Shown here in pieces: positions 8,169 to 17,463 of a stretch of 44,845 nucleotides of DNA; position 1 is the first letter of the stretch; every line of letters starts with the position of its first letter. The DNA comes from Actinomadura sp. HBU206391 (GTDB lineage Bacteria; Actinomycetota; Actinomycetes; Streptosporangiales; Streptosporangiaceae). The notes below the pieces were generated by a model, which was not told the origin of the DNA, did not search any database, and was given only the letters and a program-made list of their open reading frames with translations. The translations under genes and the position numbers were made by a program. Location of the stretch: the NCBI RefSeq assembly GCF_014323665.1, contig NZ_JABVEB010000038.1:1-44845 (forward strand), in the 5' to 3' direction.

Positions 8169-10085
8169 GTGAGCCTGCTGACGTCGATTCGAAGGCCGGA
8201 AGACCTTAAGCGACTGGACCAGGCGCAGTTGTCCCAGCTCGCCGGGGAGATCAGGGATTTCCTGGTCGACGCCGTGTCCAAGACGGGGGGACACCTCGGG
8301 CCCAACCTCGGGGCCGTGGAGCTGACCATCGCGCTTCACCGGGTGTTCGACTCTCCGCACGACAAGATCCTCTTCGACACCGGCCACCAGGCCTACGTGC
8401 ACAAGCTGCTCACCGGCCGGCACGAGGGGTTCGACCGGCTCCGCCAGCGCGGCGGTCTGTCGGGCTATCCGAGCCAGGCCGAGTCCGAGCACGACATCAT
8501 CGAGAACTCGCACGCCTCCACCGCGCTGTCGTACGCCGACGGGCTGGCAAAGGCCTACGAGCTGCGCGGCGAGTCCGACCGCACGGTCGTGGCCGTGGTC
8601 GGTGACGGCGCACTCACCGGCGGCATGTGCTGGGAGGCGCTGAACAACATCGCGGCCGGCCGGGACCGGCCGGTCATCGTCATCGTCAACGACAACGGCC
8701 GGTCGTACTCCCCGACGATCGGCGGGCTGGCCAGCCACCTCGCCGACCTGCGGGTCACCCAGGGGTACGAGCACGCGCTCGACCTCATCAAGAAGACGGT
8801 GCCGCGGGCGCCGGTCGTCGGCAACCTCGCCTATGAGGCGCTGCACGGCATCAAGAAGGGGCTCAAGGACGTCCTGCAGCCGCAGGCGATGTTCGAGGAC
8901 CTCGGCCTGAAGTACGTCGGCCCGATCGACGGTCACGACGAGGACGCCGTCGAGCACGCGCTGCGCAAGGCGCGCCGGTTCGGCGGCCCGGTGATCGTGC
9001 ACTGCATCACCCGTAAGGGCTTCGGCTACGCGCCCGCCGAGAACGACGAAGAGGACTGCATGCACGGCGGCGGGGCCTTCGACCCCGCCACGGGCAAGCA
9101 GCTGCCCAAGGGCGGCCCGGGCTGGACCAAGGTCTTCGGCCAGGAGATGGTCGAGATCGGCGCCGAGCGGCCGGACGTCGTCGCGATCACCGCGGCGATG
9201 TTGCACCCGGTCGGGCTCGGCGGCTTCGCCGACGCCTATCCGGAGCGGACCTACGACGTCGGCATCGCCGAGCAGCACGCCGTGACCTCCGCCGCCGGCC
9301 TGGCCATCGGCGGCCTGCACCCCGTGGTCGCCCTCTACGCCACCTTCCTCAACCGGGCCTTCGACCAGATGCTCATGGACGTGGCCCTGCACAAGCAGGC
9401 GGTGACGTTCGTGCTCGACCGGGCCGGCGTCACCGGCGACGACGGCGCCAGCCACAACGGCATGTGGGACCTGTCGATCCTCCAGTTGGTGCCCGGCATG
9501 CGCATCGCGGTGCCGAGGGACGGCGCCCGGCTACGGGAGCTGCTGCGCGAGTGCGTCGCCGTGACCGACGGCCCGACCGCCCTCCGCTTTCCCAAGGGTC
9601 CCGTCGCCGACGACCTCGACGCGATCGACTCACTCGGCGGGATGGACGTGCTGGCCCGCCACACCGGCTCCAACGGCGCGAGCGTCCTCGTCGTCGCCGC
9701 CGGCTCGATGGCCGGTCCCGCCGTCGAGGTGGGGGAGCGGCTGTCCGCGCACGGCATCGGCGTCACGGTGGTCGACCCGCGGTGGGTCAAGCCGCTCGAC
9801 CCGGCGCTGGTCGCGGCGGCGGGCGAGCACAGCCTCGTCGCCGTCGTCGAGGACAACGGCCGGGTCGGCGCGGTCGGTGACGCGGTCGCGCGGTTGCTCC
9901 GCGACGCGGGCGTCGACACGCCGGTGCGCACCTTCGGCATCCCGCAGGAGTTCCTCGACCACGCCAAGCGCGCCGAGATCCTCGCCGACATCGGGCTCAC
10001 GCCGCAGGCGCTGGCCCGCGACATCACCGCGGCGGTGGCCCGCGTCACGCACGTCACCGAACTGCAGCAGATCCCCACCGACTGA
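8169..10085 (+). CDS. dxs: 1-deoxy-D-xylulose-5-phosphate synthase
   Basis: This thiamine-diphosphate enzyme condenses pyruvate and glyceraldehyde 3-phosphate, the first and committed step of the MEP isoprenoid pathway. The 638 residues have the family's three transketolase-like domains. Seen: [16 protein letters not shown], the ThDP/Mg site [16 protein letters not shown] (from residue 145), the proton-relay Glu in GIAEQH (E368), and the C-terminal transketolase domain with [13 protein letters not shown]. Length is normal for the family. GTG 8169 is set by GAGGAG 5 nt upstream; the ATG overlapping it is in another frame and is followed at once by a stop. idi is divergent. A GC-rich hairpin follows the stop. 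Confidence 0.97.
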   Translation: MSLLTSIRRPEDLKRLDQAQLSQLAGEIRDFLVDAVSKTGGHLGPNLGAVELTIALHRVFDSPHDKILFDTGHQAYVHKLLTGRHEGFDRLRQRGGLSGYPSQAESEHDIIENSHASTALSYADGLAKAYELRGESDRTVVAVVGDGALTGGMCWEALNNIAAGRDRPVIVIVNDNGRSYSPTIGGLASHLADLRVTQGYEHALDLIKKTVPRAPVVGNLAYEALHGIKKGLKDVLQPQAMFEDLGLKYVGPIDGHDEDAVEHALRKARRFGGPVIVHCITRKGFGYAPAENDEEDCMHGGGAFDPATGKQLPKGGPGWTKVFGQEMVEIGAERPDVVAITAAMLHPVGLGGFADAYPERTYDVGIAEQHAVTSAAGLAIGGLHPVVALYATFLNRAFDQMLMDVALHKQAVTFVLDRAGVTGDDGASHNGMWDLSILQLVPGMRIAVPRDGARLRELLRECVAVTDGPTALRFPKGPVADDLDAIDSLGGMDVLARHTGSNGASVLVVAAGSMAGPAVEVGERLSAHGIGVTVVDPRWVKPLDPALVAAAGEHSLVAVVEDNGRVGAVGDAVARLLRDAGVDTPVRTFGIPQEFLDHAKRAEILADIGLTPQALARDITAAVARVTHVTELQQIPTD

Positions 10086-10103
10086 GGCGAGGCGGCCGGG
10101 CGC

Positions 10104-10127
10104 GGCCGGGCGGAAGCGAGCCCGGCC
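10104..10127 (+). terminator. GC-rich hairpin downstream of dxs
   Basis: An 8-bp perfect stem (GGCCGGGC/GCCCGGCC) with an 8-nt loop begins 18 nt after the dxs stop, between converging genes. There is no U-run. Factor-independent terminators in high-GC actinomycetes often lack one, so a terminator role is plausible but not shown. Confidence 0.45.
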
Positions 10128-10221
10128 CGTCGGCGCCGCCGGTCAGAGCCGTGCGCCGGCGCCGCCGATCGGCGCGGCCCGCCGAAGGCGCGTGCGGGTA
10201 AGTGGGGTCGGTCAGGCGCGG

Positions 10222-10587
10222 TCAGACACCGTCCGCGGAGAAGAGCTCCCAGTAGTGCGTGATCGACGCGGTGGCGGTGCCGAGGTCACGGCCGACGTAG
10301 GTCCACCGTCCGCGCAGCCGCCAAGGCCGGCCGCTGCCGTCCTGGACGAACACCTGGAGCAGGAAGCCGGCGTCGTGGTCGCGGATCATGCCGCGTGAGT
10401 CCACCGACGCCTTGAGGTCGGGCCGGGACTCGCAGTGCACGCCCATCACCGAGGTGCCTGCGTCCTGACGCCGCAGACCCTGGGTGAGGTCGCGCACAAG
10501 AACGGCGACGTAGTCCTGGCCCAGCCACCTGAGCTGCGGTAGCTGCCTGGGCGTGGGGAATCCGGCCACCTCGGGAGCGTCGGGCAC
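10222..10587 (-). CDS. Hypothetical protein, 121 aa
   Basis: I do not recognise a family. The product is soluble, about 121 residues, with ordinary composition and several aromatic pairs (DYVAVLVRDLTQGLRRQ, FLLQVFVQDGSGRPW, RGRWTYVG, SITHYWELF). The alternation of hydrophobic and polar residues in the second half suggests a small beta-rich domain. No signal peptide, TM helix or metal-binding cluster is seen. The start GTG 10587 is uncertain, as no strong RBS precedes it. It converges with dxs and is separated from fprA by 331 nt, so it is probably a single-gene unit. Reading frame and codon use look genuine. Confidence 0.65.
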   Translation of the reverse strand: MPDAPEVAGFPTPRQLPQLRWLGQDYVAVLVRDLTQGLRRQDAGTSVMGVHCESRPDLKASVDSRGMIRDHDAGFLLQVFVQDGSGRPWRLRGRWTYVGRDLGTATASITHYWELFSADGV

Positions 10588-10918
10588 AAGCGCACGGTAG
10601 CGCCCGTGTCATGCCCGCGTCACCTTTTCCAGTACGCCCAATCCGCTCGGCAAGGCCTTTGGCGGCATTCGCCCGACAGGTCGTACGAAACGAGCGTCAG
10701 GGTCATATGAGCGTCCCGCGATCGACGGAGAATCTTCTCCGCAAAGCGCGACATCGCGGGCGTCACCCAACGGATACCCGGGAAACGTGACTCACCGCCC
10801 GCGGCGTGGCCGACCACGGGCCGTCCGGGTACCGCTCCTCCACCGGCCGTGGGCGAGACGTGGCGGAACCGGCACCAGGTCAACCGCCGTTGTCAGGACG
10901 GCCGTCCTCGGAGGTGCC
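10588..10918. other. 331-bp gap between the hypothetical gene and fprA
   Basis: No convincing gene. A reverse ORF (10620-10883) contains a possible 44-codon gene from ATG 10754 (MSRFAEKILRRSRDAHMTLT at its N terminus), but there is no RBS. A 14-bp perfect palindrome, AGGACGGCCGTCCT (10895-10908), lies about 10 nt past the fprA stop and may mark its transcript end. The promoter of the hypothetical gene is expected near 10600-10650. Confidence 0.4.
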
Positions 10919-12295
10919 TCAGGGGCGGCAGGCGTCCCGCATGGCCGCCCAGCGCCCGAGCTTGACGCGCTCGCCGCGGTCCAGCGACCGGGCCAGCGCG
11001 ATCTCGGCGGCATCCAGGTTCAGCCAGTCGGCGTAGGTGATCGCCGGGACGCCGCGCGCCTCGATCAGCGACTCGATGCGCTGCTGCGGCCGGGTGTGCT
11101 CGAGCCCGCCGAGATCGGCGAGCAGGGCCCGCACGGTCTCGGCCGCGTCGGACTTGTTGGTGCCGACGACCCCGGTGGGTCCCCGCTTGATCCAGCCGGC
11201 GACGTACTCCCGCGGCACCACCCGGCCACCCGCACCGAGGATCCGGCCGGCCTCGTTGGGGACGACGTGCGAGCGCTCGTCGAAGGGCACCCCGTCCAGG
11301 GGCACGCTCTGATAGCCCACCGACCGGAGCACCATGCCGACCGGCAGCGTCTCGTACTCACCGGTGCCGGTCACCCGGCCCGCCTCGGTCAGGTGGGTCC
11401 GTTCCAGGCGCAGGCCCTCCACCTGATCGGTGCCGAGGATCTCCACGGGCGCGCGCCAGAAGCGCAGGTCGATGCGGCGCGGCCGGTCGCCCGGCGGCGA
11501 CTCCATCCACGCGCGCATCGCCTTCATGTTGCCGCGTACCAGCCGGTCCGACTCGGCCAGCGCCGCACTGGCCCCGGTGGGGTCGGACGCGGCGAGGTCG
11601 AGGTCCTCGGGGCTCACGTGGATGGCGGCGTGCGGCAGCTCGCCGAGCTCCCGCGCCTCCTTGGTGGTGAACTTCGCCTGCGCCGGGCCGCGCCGGCCGA
11701 TCATGTGGATCCGCCGCACCTCGCTCGCCGAGAGCGCGTCGAGCACGTCCTGCGGTACGTCGGTGTCGCGCAGCTCCTCGGCGGTCTTGGCCAGAATCCG
11801 GACGACGTCGACGGCGACGTTGCCGACGCCGATGACCGCGACCTCCCCGGCCGTCAGGTCGAACCGGTGATCGGCGGCGTCGGGGTGGCCGCAGTACCAG
11901 TTGACGAAGTCGGTGGCGGCGATGCTGCCGGGCAGGTTCTCGCCGGGGATGCCGAGGTGCCGGTCGACCATCGCGCCGGTCGAGTAGACGACCGCGTCGT
12001 AGCACGCGAGCAGATCCGCGCGGGTGAGGTCGCGGCCGAGCTCGACGCAGCCGAAGAAGCGCACCGCCGGATTCTCGAGCACACCCTGCAGATAGCGCGC
12101 GATCGACTTGATGGACTTGTGGTCGGGCGCGACGCCGTACCTGACCAGGCCGTACGGGGTCGGAAGCCGGTCGAAGACGTCGACCCGCACCTGTTCGCCC
12201 GCCTGTTTGACCAGGGCCTCGGCCGTGTAGATCCCGGCCGGCCCGGAGCCGATGACCGCCACACGCAAAGGAGTTTGGTCCGCCACACCTCGCAT
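10919..12295 (-). CDS. fprA: Ferredoxin-NADP(+) reductase, adrenodoxin-reductase type (FprA)
   Basis: This FAD flavoprotein passes electrons between NADPH and ferredoxin, often feeding cytochromes P450 and iron-sulfur assembly. The 458 residues show the N-terminal FAD motif VAVIGSGPAGIYTAEALVKQ, RLPTPYGLVRYGVAPDH, the NADP site VAVIGVGNVAVDVVRIL, and the conserved C-terminal GWIKRGPTGVVGTNK that closes over the flavin. Length is typical. Several starts are in frame (GTG 12319, ATG 12304, ATG 12295, GTG 12286). I chose ATG 12295 because the mature N terminus begins soon after, but RBS support is weak. The APC permease gene ends 66 nt upstream with its own hairpin between, so fprA probably has its own promoter. 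The physiological ferredoxin is not in the window. Confidence 0.9.
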   Translation of the reverse strand: MRGVADQTPLRVAVIGSGPAGIYTAEALVKQAGEQVRVDVFDRLPTPYGLVRYGVAPDHKSIKSIARYLQGVLENPAVRFFGCVELGRDLTRADLLACYDAVVYSTGAMVDRHLGIPGENLPGSIAATDFVNWYCGHPDAADHRFDLTAGEVAVIGVGNVAVDVVRILAKTAEELRDTDVPQDVLDALSASEVRRIHMIGRRGPAQAKFTTKEARELGELPHAAIHVSPEDLDLAASDPTGASAALAESDRLVRGNMKAMRAWMESPPGDRPRRIDLRFWRAPVEILGTDQVEGLRLERTHLTEAGRVTGTGEYETLPVGMVLRSVGYQSVPLDGVPFDERSHVVPNEAGRILGAGGRVVPREYVAGWIKRGPTGVVGTNKSDAAETVRALLADLGGLEHTRPQQRIESLIEARGVPAITYADWLNLDAAEIALARSLDRGERVKLGRWAAMRDACRP

Positions 12296-12330
12296 TGTGC
12301 CCATAGGACGGCCGATCACCTACTAGCAGG

Positions 12331-12356
12331 GGCCGCCGAAATCCGGCGCGGCGGCC
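12331..12356 (-). terminator. Hairpin downstream of the APC permease
   Basis: A 7-bp perfect inverted repeat (GGCCGCC/GGCGGCC) with a 12-nt loop begins 6 nt past the permease stop, in the gap before fprA. GC-rich without a U-run; a terminator is likely but not certain. Confidence 0.45.
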
Positions 12357-12361
12357 TGTCG

Positions 12362-13837
12362 TCATTGGTCGATCTTGACCTCGTCCCGCGTGGCGAGCCG
12401 GCTGTGGCTACGGCCGTACAGGAAGTAGACCATGCAGCCGAGAGCCATCCAGGCGAAGAACCGCAGCCAGGTCTCCACCGGCAGGTTCAGCATCACGAAC
12501 AGGCACGCGAGCACCGAGAGCGCGGGCAGCACCGGCACGAAGGGGGCGCGGAACGACCGGGGCAGATCCGGCCGGGTACGCCGCAGGATCACCACGCCGA
12601 TCGACACCACGATGAACGCGAAGAGGGTGCCGATGTTGACCAGTTCCGCGAGGGCCGACAGCGGGATCAGGCCCGCCAGGACCGCGACGACGGCGCCCAT
12701 GATGATGGTGGCGCGGTAGGGGGTGCCGAAGCGGGGGTGCACCGCGGCCAGCCACGAGGGAAGCAGCCCGTCGCGGCTCATGGCGAAGAACACCCGGCTC
12801 TGGCCGAGCAGCAGGATCAGCACGACCGTGGTCAGCCCGGCCAGCGCCCCGACGCTGATGATCGTGGCGAAGCCCGGATGCCCGACGGCCTTGAACGCCT
12901 CGGCCAGCGGCGCCTCGATGTTCAGCTTCCGGTAGTCGACCATGCCGACGACGACCAGCGAGACCGCGATGTAGAGCACGGTGCAGATCGTCAGGGAGGC
13001 GATGATGGCGAGGGGCAGGTCGCGCTGCGGGCGCTTGGCCTCCTCGGCCGCGGTGGCGACGACGTCGAAGCCGATGAAGGCGAAGAACACGATCGCGACC
13101 GCGGCGAACACCCCGAACCATCCGAAGCTGACCGGGGCGATGCCGAACAGTTCCTGGATGAGCGGAGCCTTCAGGCCTTCGACCGAGGGCGTCGAATGGG
13201 ACTCGGGGATGAACGGGGTGTAGTTGGCGGCCTTGATGAAGAAGAGCCCGGCGACGATGACGAGCAGGATGACGGCGATCTTGATCGTCACGACCACGGC
13301 GTTGAGCCGGGACGACACCTTGACGCCGATGACCAGCAGCGTGGTCACCGCCACGACGATCAGTACGGCCGGAATGTTGAAGTTGGCGTGCTCTCCCGCT
13401 ATCGAGTGGGGCAGATGGATGCCCATGCTGTCGAGCAGCGACTTGGCGTAGCCCGACCAGCCCACCGCGACCACCGCCGCGCCGAGCGCCAGCTCCAGGA
13501 TGAGGTCCCAGCCGATGATCCAGGCCGGGAACTCGCCGAGCGTCGCGAACGAGAACGTGTAGGCGGAGCCGGCGACCGGCACCGTGGAGGCGAACTCCGC
13601 GTAGCAGAGGGCGGCGAGCCCGCACACGATCCCGGCGAGGACGAACGAGAGGGCCACGGCCGGTCCGGCCTTCTCCCGGGCGACCTCACCGGTGAGCACG
13701 AAGATCCCGGTGCCGATGATGACCCCGACCCCGAAGACGGTGAGGTCGAACGCCGATAGGTCCTTACGCAGCCGGTGTGCCGGATCCTCGGTGTCCTTGA
13801 TGGACCGCTCGATCGGCATCGTCCGGAACAGACTCAT
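12362..13837 (-). CDS. APC-family amino acid permease (CAT-like)
   Basis: A 491-residue cytoplasmic-membrane transporter with about 12-14 TM helices. The first helix carries the APC signature FGVGVIIGTGIFVLTG, and FAFIGFDVVATAAEEAKRPQ is the conserved segment of cationic-amino-acid-transporter-like members. The C terminus has the extra helix pair seen in CAT-type proteins (LPVETWLRFFAWMALG). Known members move basic or small neutral amino acids by proton or cation coupling; the substrate here is not readable. ATG 13837 is well supported by AAGGAGG 6 nt upstream, so the in-frame extension to 13924 is not used. The gene has its own promoter region (13838-13979) and a hairpin past the stop. Confidence 0.93.
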   Translation of the reverse strand: MSLFRTMPIERSIKDTEDPAHRLRKDLSAFDLTVFGVGVIIGTGIFVLTGEVAREKAGPAVALSFVLAGIVCGLAALCYAEFASTVPVAGSAYTFSFATLGEFPAWIIGWDLILELALGAAVVAVGWSGYAKSLLDSMGIHLPHSIAGEHANFNIPAVLIVVAVTTLLVIGVKVSSRLNAVVVTIKIAVILLVIVAGLFFIKAANYTPFIPESHSTPSVEGLKAPLIQELFGIAPVSFGWFGVFAAVAIVFFAFIGFDVVATAAEEAKRPQRDLPLAIIASLTICTVLYIAVSLVVVGMVDYRKLNIEAPLAEAFKAVGHPGFATIISVGALAGLTTVVLILLLGQSRVFFAMSRDGLLPSWLAAVHPRFGTPYRATIIMGAVVAVLAGLIPLSALAELVNIGTLFAFIVVSIGVVILRRTRPDLPRSFRAPFVPVLPALSVLACLFVMLNLPVETWLRFFAWMALGCMVYFLYGRSHSRLATRDEVKIDQ

Positions 13838-13979
13838 CGGGCGCCTCCTTACGAGGGGTGTGCGTGTCGCCATCGGTACGTTCGGTGAGCATTCGGATGC
13901 TCCCCAATTCACGGCGAAAGTCACCTTCCCGGCCTCTATTCGCGCCGATGGGCACGCGGCGGCGGACGCCGGACATGCG

Positions 13980-14023
13980 CACGCCGCCGCGAGATCCCTG
14001 TTCAGGGACGTCGCGGCGGCGTG
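13980..14023. terminator. Long hairpin downstream of fadB
   Basis: A 13-bp perfect inverted repeat (CACGCCGCCGCGA at 13980-13992, complement at 14011-14023) encloses an inner 6-bp stem (TCCCTG/CAGGGA) with a 2-nt loop. It lies 17 nt past the fadB stop and upstream of the APC permease promoter. It most likely ends the fadA-fadB transcript. No U-run is present. Confidence 0.55.
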
Positions 14024-14039
14024 ACGGAGCGCGGCGGCG

Positions 14040-16151
14040 TTACGGCAGTGACGCGACGCCCGGCTGGAGGAATCGTCCGCCGGCGACCTTCTCGGCGACG
14101 CCGGTACGGTCCAGATACGGCGTGACGCCTCCGAGGTGGAACGGCCAGCCGGCCCCGAGGATCATGCAGAGGTCGATGTCCTCGGGGGCCGCGACCACGC
14201 CCTCGTCGAGCATGATGCGGATCTCCTGGGCCACCGCCTCGACGGCCCGCTGCCGGACCTCCTCCTCGGTGGAGGGCCGGTCGCCGCCGGCGAACAGCTC
14301 GGCGGCCTCGGGGTCGATCGAGAAGTCGGGCGCGTACACGCCGGACCGTCCGGAGGCGACGAACTCCCGCAGCCGCCCGGACACCTGGTAACGGTCGGGG
14401 AACGCCTCGTGCAGCGTCTCGGCGACATGCAGCGCGACCGCCGGGCCGACCAGCTGCAGGAGCAGGAACGGCGACATCGGCAGGCCCAGCGGTGCCACCG
14501 AGCGGTCGGCGACCTCGAGCGGCGTGCCCTCGTCCACCGCGGTGAGGATCTCGCCGAGGAAGCGGGTGAGCAGCCGGTTCACCACGAACGCGGGCGCGTC
14601 CTTGACGAGCACGCAGGACTTCTTCAGCTGCTTGCCGACCGCGAACGCGGTGGCCAGCGTCGTCTCGTCGGTCCGCTCGCCACGCACGATCTCCAGGAGC
14701 GGCAGCACCGCGACCGGGTTGAAGAAGTGGAAGCCCACCACCCGCTCGGGGTGCCTCAGCCGTGAGGCCATCTCGGTGACCGACAGCGAGGAGGTGTTGG
14801 TGGCCAGCACGCAGTCGGGCCGCACCACGGCTTCGACCTCGGCGAACACCTTCTGCTTGACCGACATCTCCTCGAAGACGGCCTCGATGACGAAGTCGGC
14901 GTCGGCGAAGGCCTCCTTGCCCAGCGACCCGGAGATCAGCGACTTCAGCCGGCCCGCCTTGTCGGCGGAGACACGGCCCTTCGCGAGCAGCTTCTCGATC
15001 TCGCCGTGGGCGTACGCGACGCCCTTGTCGAGCCGCCCCTGGTCGAGGTCGGTCATGACGACGGGCACTTCGAGCCGGCGGGCGAACAGCAGCGCGAGCT
15101 GGCCGGCCATGAGCCCGGCGCCCACGACGCCGACCTTGGTGACCGGCCGGGCCAGGTTCTTGTCGGGTGCCCCGGCGGGCCGCTTGGCGCGCTTCTGGGT
15201 GAGGTCGAACGAGTAGAGGCCGGCGCGCAGCTCGTCGCTCATGATGAGGTCGGCGAGGGCGTCGTCCTCGGCGGCGAAGCCCTCGTCACGGCTCGCGGTC
15301 TTGGCCGCGGCCACGAGGTCGAGCGCACGGTACGGCGCCGGAGCGCCGCCGTGCAGCTTGCCCTCGACCGCGAACCGGGCGCCCGCCACGGCCTGGTCCC
15401 AGGCGTCGCCCCGGTCCACCTCGGGGCGCGGGGCGGTCACGTCGCCGGTGAGCACCCGGGCGGCCCACAGCAGCGACTCCTCCAGGAAGTCGGCCGGCTC
15501 GAACATGGCGTCGGCGATGCCGAGCTCGAACGCCTGCGGGCCCCTGAGCATCTTGTTCTGGGCGAGCGGGTTGTCGATGATGACCTTGAGCGCCTTCTCG
15601 GCGCCGATCAGGTTCGGCAGCAGGTAGGTGCCTCCCCAGCCGGGCACGAGCCCGAGGAAGCACTCGGGCAGCGCCACCGCCGGCACGCCCGAGGAGATGG
15701 TGCGGTAGGCGCAGTGCAGCGCGATCTCGACGCCGCCGCCCATCGCCGCGCCGTTGACGAAGGCGAACGACGGCACCGGCAGCTCGCCGAGGCGCCGGAA
15801 CACCTCGTGGCCGAGCCGGCCGATGAGCGCCGCCTGCTCGCGGTCGGTGATGGCCGGTACGCCCTTGAGGTCGGCGCCGACCGCGAAGATGAACGGCTTG
15901 CCCGTCACGGCGACGGCGGCGAGGTCGCCGCGGGCCGCCACCTGGTCGAGCGCGTCGTTCAGCTCGAGCAGCCCGCGCGGCCCGAAGGTGTTCGGCTTGG
16001 TGTGGTCGAAGCCGTTGTCCAGGGTGATCAGCGCGGCGGTGCCGGCGCCGAGGGGCAGCTCGACGTCGCGCACGCGCACGTGCGTGACGACCTCATCGGC
16101 GTTCAGCTCTCCGCTCGCCAGCAGTGACCGCCAGGTCTCGACCGTGCTCAC
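14040..16151 (-). CDS. fadB: Trifunctional-type enoyl-CoA hydratase / 3-hydroxyacyl-CoA dehydrogenase
   Basis: The 703-residue alpha subunit of the fatty-acid oxidation complex carries out hydration of enoyl-CoA and NAD-dependent oxidation of the 3-hydroxyacyl-CoA. The N-terminal third is a crotonase domain (AVAVTGKPFIFAVGADLKGV, FAFVNGAAMGGGVEIALHCA). The middle is a Rossmann domain with VGVVGAGLMAGQLALLFARR (GxGxxG from residue 344). FHFFNPVAVLPLLEIVRG and DAPAFVVNRLLTRFLGE mark the dehydrogenase core and the C-terminal HCDH domains. GTG 16151 overlaps the fadA stop by 4 nt (GTGA) and has GAGGGGGC just upstream, so the longer frame to 16331 is rejected. It works with FadA as an alpha-beta complex; expression is expected to follow the sites upstream of fadA. 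Confidence 0.95.
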   Translation of the reverse strand: MSTVETWRSLLASGELNADEVVTHVRVRDVELPLGAGTAALITLDNGFDHTKPNTFGPRGLLELNDALDQVAARGDLAAVAVTGKPFIFAVGADLKGVPAITDREQAALIGRLGHEVFRRLGELPVPSFAFVNGAAMGGGVEIALHCAYRTISSGVPAVALPECFLGLVPGWGGTYLLPNLIGAEKALKVIIDNPLAQNKMLRGPQAFELGIADAMFEPADFLEESLLWAARVLTGDVTAPRPEVDRGDAWDQAVAGARFAVEGKLHGGAPAPYRALDLVAAAKTASRDEGFAAEDDALADLIMSDELRAGLYSFDLTQKRAKRPAGAPDKNLARPVTKVGVVGAGLMAGQLALLFARRLEVPVVMTDLDQGRLDKGVAYAHGEIEKLLAKGRVSADKAGRLKSLISGSLGKEAFADADFVIEAVFEEMSVKQKVFAEVEAVVRPDCVLATNTSSLSVTEMASRLRHPERVVGFHFFNPVAVLPLLEIVRGERTDETTLATAFAVGKQLKKSCVLVKDAPAFVVNRLLTRFLGEILTAVDEGTPLEVADRSVAPLGLPMSPFLLLQLVGPAVALHVAETLHEAFPDRYQVSGRLREFVASGRSGVYAPDFSIDPEAAELFAGGDRPSTEEEVRQRAVEAVAQEIRIMLDEGVVAAPEDIDLCMILGAGWPFHLGGVTPYLDRTGVAEKVAGGRFLQPGVASLP

Positions 16152-17350
16152 GCCGCCCCCTCGTAGTTGACGTTCTCCCAGAGAACGGTCCCGCCCATGC
16201 CCATGCCGACGCACATCGTGGTGAGGCCGTAGCGGACCTCCGGGCGCTCTCCGAACAGCCGCGAGAGCTGGTTCATGAGGCGGACGCCCGACGAGGCCAG
16301 CGGGTGGCCGACGGCGATGGCGCCGCCCCACGGGTTGACCCGGGGGTCGGTGTCGGTGATCTTGAAGTGCTCCAGGAAGGCGAGCACCTGCACGGCGAAG
16401 GCCTCGTTGATCTCGATGAGGCCGATGTCGTCCATGGTCAGCGAGTTGCGGGCGAGCAGCTTCTCGGTGGCCGGCACCGGCCCGACGCCCATGACCTCGG
16501 GCTCGACTCCGGCGAAGGAGAAGTCCACCAGCCGCATGCGGGCGGTCAGGCCGAGTTCGGCGGCGACGTCCTCGGCGACGAGCAGGCAGGCGGTGGCGCC
16601 GTCGTTCAGGCCCGCCGCGTTGCCGGCGGTGACGTTGCCGTGCACGCGGAACGGGGTCTTCAGGGTGGCGAGGCCCTCCAGCGTGGTGCCGGGGCGCGGC
16701 GGCTCGTCGGCCGTGGCGTACCCGTAGCCCTTCTCGGCCGAGCGCACCGCGGTCGGCACCAGATCAGGCTGGATCTTTCCGGCCGCGCGGGCCGCCGCGT
16801 ACTTCTCCTGGCTGCGCACGGCGTAGGCGTCCGCGCGCTCCTTGGTGATCTCCGGGAAGCGGTCGTGCAGGTTCTCGGCCGTCATGCCCATCACGAGGGC
16901 CGACGGGTCGACCAGCTTCTCGGCGAGGAACCGCGGGTTGGGGTCGACCCCCTCGCCCATCGGATGGCGGCCCATGTGCTCCACGCCGCCGGCGATGACG
17001 ACGTCGTACGCGCCGAACGCGATGCCCGAGGCGGTCGTGGTGACCGCCGTCATGGCGCCCGCGCACATGCGGTCGACGGCGAAACCGGGAACGCTCTTCG
17101 GCAGCCCGGCGAGCACGGCGGCGGAGCGCCCGATGGTCAGGCCCTGGTCGCCGGTCTGCGTGGTGGCGGCGACCGACACCTCGTCGACCCGCTCCGGCGG
17201 CAGGCCGGGGTTGCGGCGCATCAGTTCCCGGATCGCGCGGACGACGAGGTCGTCGGCGCGGGTCTCGGCGTACACCCCCTTGGGGCCCGCCTTGCCGAAC
17301 GGCGTGCGTACGCCGTCGACGAACACGACGTCACGTGCGGTACGAGGCAC
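16148..17350 (-). CDS. fadA: Acetyl-CoA C-acyltransferase (3-ketoacyl-CoA thiolase)
   Basis: This thiolase cleaves 3-ketoacyl-CoA with CoA to acetyl-CoA and a shortened acyl-CoA, the last step of each beta-oxidation turn. The 400 residues have all catalytic elements: nucleophile Cys96 in DRMCAGAMTAV, the GHP motif with His349 (AVGHPLASSG) and the second Cys380 in MCVGMGMGG. NEAFAVQ is also present. GTG 17350 is preceded by GGGAG 8 nt away. It is the first gene of the fadA-fadB operon (4-nt overlap). The 113-bp region upstream contains two similar 13-bp sites placed 22 bp apart, probably binding a TetR-type fatty-acid regulator. Assignment is firm; the chain-length range is unknown. Confidence 0.96.
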   Translation of the reverse strand: MPRTARDVVFVDGVRTPFGKAGPKGVYAETRADDLVVRAIRELMRRNPGLPPERVDEVSVAATTQTGDQGLTIGRSAAVLAGLPKSVPGFAVDRMCAGAMTAVTTTASGIAFGAYDVVIAGGVEHMGRHPMGEGVDPNPRFLAEKLVDPSALVMGMTAENLHDRFPEITKERADAYAVRSQEKYAAARAAGKIQPDLVPTAVRSAEKGYGYATADEPPRPGTTLEGLATLKTPFRVHGNVTAGNAAGLNDGATACLLVAEDVAAELGLTARMRLVDFSFAGVEPEVMGVGPVPATEKLLARNSLTMDDIGLIEINEAFAVQVLAFLEHFKITDTDPRVNPWGGAIAVGHPLASSGVRLMNQLSRLFGERPEVRYGLTTMCVGMGMGGTVLWENVNYEGAA

Positions 17351-17408
17351 GGTCAGTTCTCCCTCGATGCTGAGGCTCGACGCGAGCCGATGCCCACAAG
17401 CGGATTAC

Positions 17409-17443
17409 TACTCGCTGGTAACACACATGATACTCGTCAGTAA
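17409..17443. promoter_or_regulatory. Two operator-like sites upstream of fadA
   Basis: On the reverse strand TTACCAGCGAGTA (17409-17421) and TTACTGACGAGTA (17431-17443) match at 10 of 13 positions and are 22 bp apart, two helix turns. Each is a loose palindrome (TTAC...AGTA). Sites of this form are typical of TetR-family regulators of fatty-acid degradation in actinobacteria. They lie 59-93 nt upstream of fadA. The cognate regulator is not in the window. Confidence 0.6.
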
Positions 17444-17463
17444 CCACTGACCGCCGACGCCGG

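Noticed and set aside
10787..13759. A 990-codon plus-strand ORF
   Set aside because: It lies antisense to fprA and the APC permease, both clear families. Its translation is Arg/Asp/His/Gly-rich, as expected from the complement of GC-rich codons.
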